Shown: positions 6,558 to 6,640 of the stretch, piece by piece
How the letters are laid out: the number at the start of each line of letters is the position of its first letter
Position numbering within the stretch: position 1 is the stretch's first letter
From: CAZAGT01 sp964484515
Lineage (GTDB): Bacteria > Desulfobacterota > DSM-4660 > Desulfatiglandales > HGW-15
Length of the DNA: 6,640 bases
Reading direction: 5' to 3'
NCBI GenBank assembly: GCA_964484515.1
Contig: CAZAGT010000298.1
Location: 1-6,640 of the forward strand
Notes under the pieces: model-generated
What the model saw: only the letters and a program-made list of their open reading frames with translations
Database searches by the model: none
Told to the model about the DNA's origin: nothing
Made by a program: the position numbers and the translations under genes

Positions 6558-6586
6558 TTGACTGGCAGTCGGTTTGGTATTATACA
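6558..6586 (+). promoter_or_regulatory. Candidate rightward promoter at the right edge
   Basis: TTGACT (6558-6563, five of six matches) and TATACA (6581-6586, four of six) are separated by exactly 17 bases in an AT-rich local stretch. It points rightward, away from the FmdB-like gene, with transcription starting near 6593. About 40 bases later a purine-rich GAGGAG (6631-6636) ends four bases before the window does, as expected for the ribosome binding site of a plus-strand gene that starts just outside. The divergent arrangement with the FmdB-like gene's promoter supports a regulatory region here. Confidence 0.45.
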
Positions 6587-6630
6587 TATGGTAATAGCGT
6601 TTTATCCATTGTCCCGCCATCGGGGGAAGA

Positions 6631-6636
6631 GAGGAG
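6631..6636 (+). promoter_or_regulatory. Probable ribosome binding site of a gene starting beyond the window
   Basis: GAGGAG, following GGGGGAAGA, lies four bases from the right end on the plus strand and downstream of a rightward promoter candidate. A start codon would be expected within a few bases after the window ends. Confidence 0.35.
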
Positions 6637-6640
6637 CTTC

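Noticed and set aside
6579..6584. Exact TATAAT on the minus strand near the right edge
   Set aside because: The position 17 bases upstream reads GGATAA, not a -35 box, and the sequence overlaps the better-supported rightward promoter.
6429..6620. Upstream extension of the FmdB-like protein by 64 residues
   Set aside because: The family begins with MPIYEY, which coincides with ATG 6428 and a GGAG at proper spacing; the extension overlaps promoter-like sequence.

Overview
The window carries five genes of ordinary chromosomal character from an unidentified, moderately GC-rich bacterium. An ExbB/ExbD energising pair points to a Gram-negative cell envelope. The large protein of the DUF6178 type, together with an FmdB-like zinc-ribbon protein with a helical tail, suggests a lineage such as Desulfobacterota (former Deltaproteobacteria), Nitrospirota or NC10. 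That placement is inference from gene content, not a measured assignment. No mobile element, CRISPR array, tRNA or rRNA gene was seen.

Layout. Positions 1-268 hold no gene I can support, only frames running off the left edge. Positions 269-1283 (minus) hold exbB followed by exbD with a 20-base overlap; no tonB is visible downstream. Positions 1284-1664 are a divergent intergenic region with a plausible sigma70-type promoter for exbB, a weaker one for the rightward gene, and a perfect 13-base inverted repeat. Positions 1665-3353 (plus) hold a 562-residue protein of unknown function with a TTG start. A 63-base convergent gap follows. Three minus-strand genes come next, in transcription order from the right: a small FmdB-type zinc-ribbon protein (6057-6428), an uncharacterised 278-residue protein with a C-terminal Cys-x2-Cys-x3-Cys motif (5078-5914), and a succinyl-CoA:acetate-type CoA-transferase / acetyl-CoA hydrolase family enzyme (3417-4916). 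At the right edge a well-spaced plus-strand promoter and a purine-rich ribosome-binding stretch suggest another gene beginning just beyond the window.

How the genes may work together. ExbB and ExbD would form an inner-membrane proton channel that powers an outer-membrane or periplasmic process. The CoA-transferase would exchange CoA between acyl-CoA and carboxylates such as acetate, succinate or propionate. The protein encoded just upstream of it shows local resemblances to the sugar-phosphate isomerase/DeoR/CoA-transferase fold (ISOCOT), so the pair may be a small metabolic unit. This pair, with the cysteine motif, is the least explained part of the window. Nothing here clearly amounts to a new multi-gene system.
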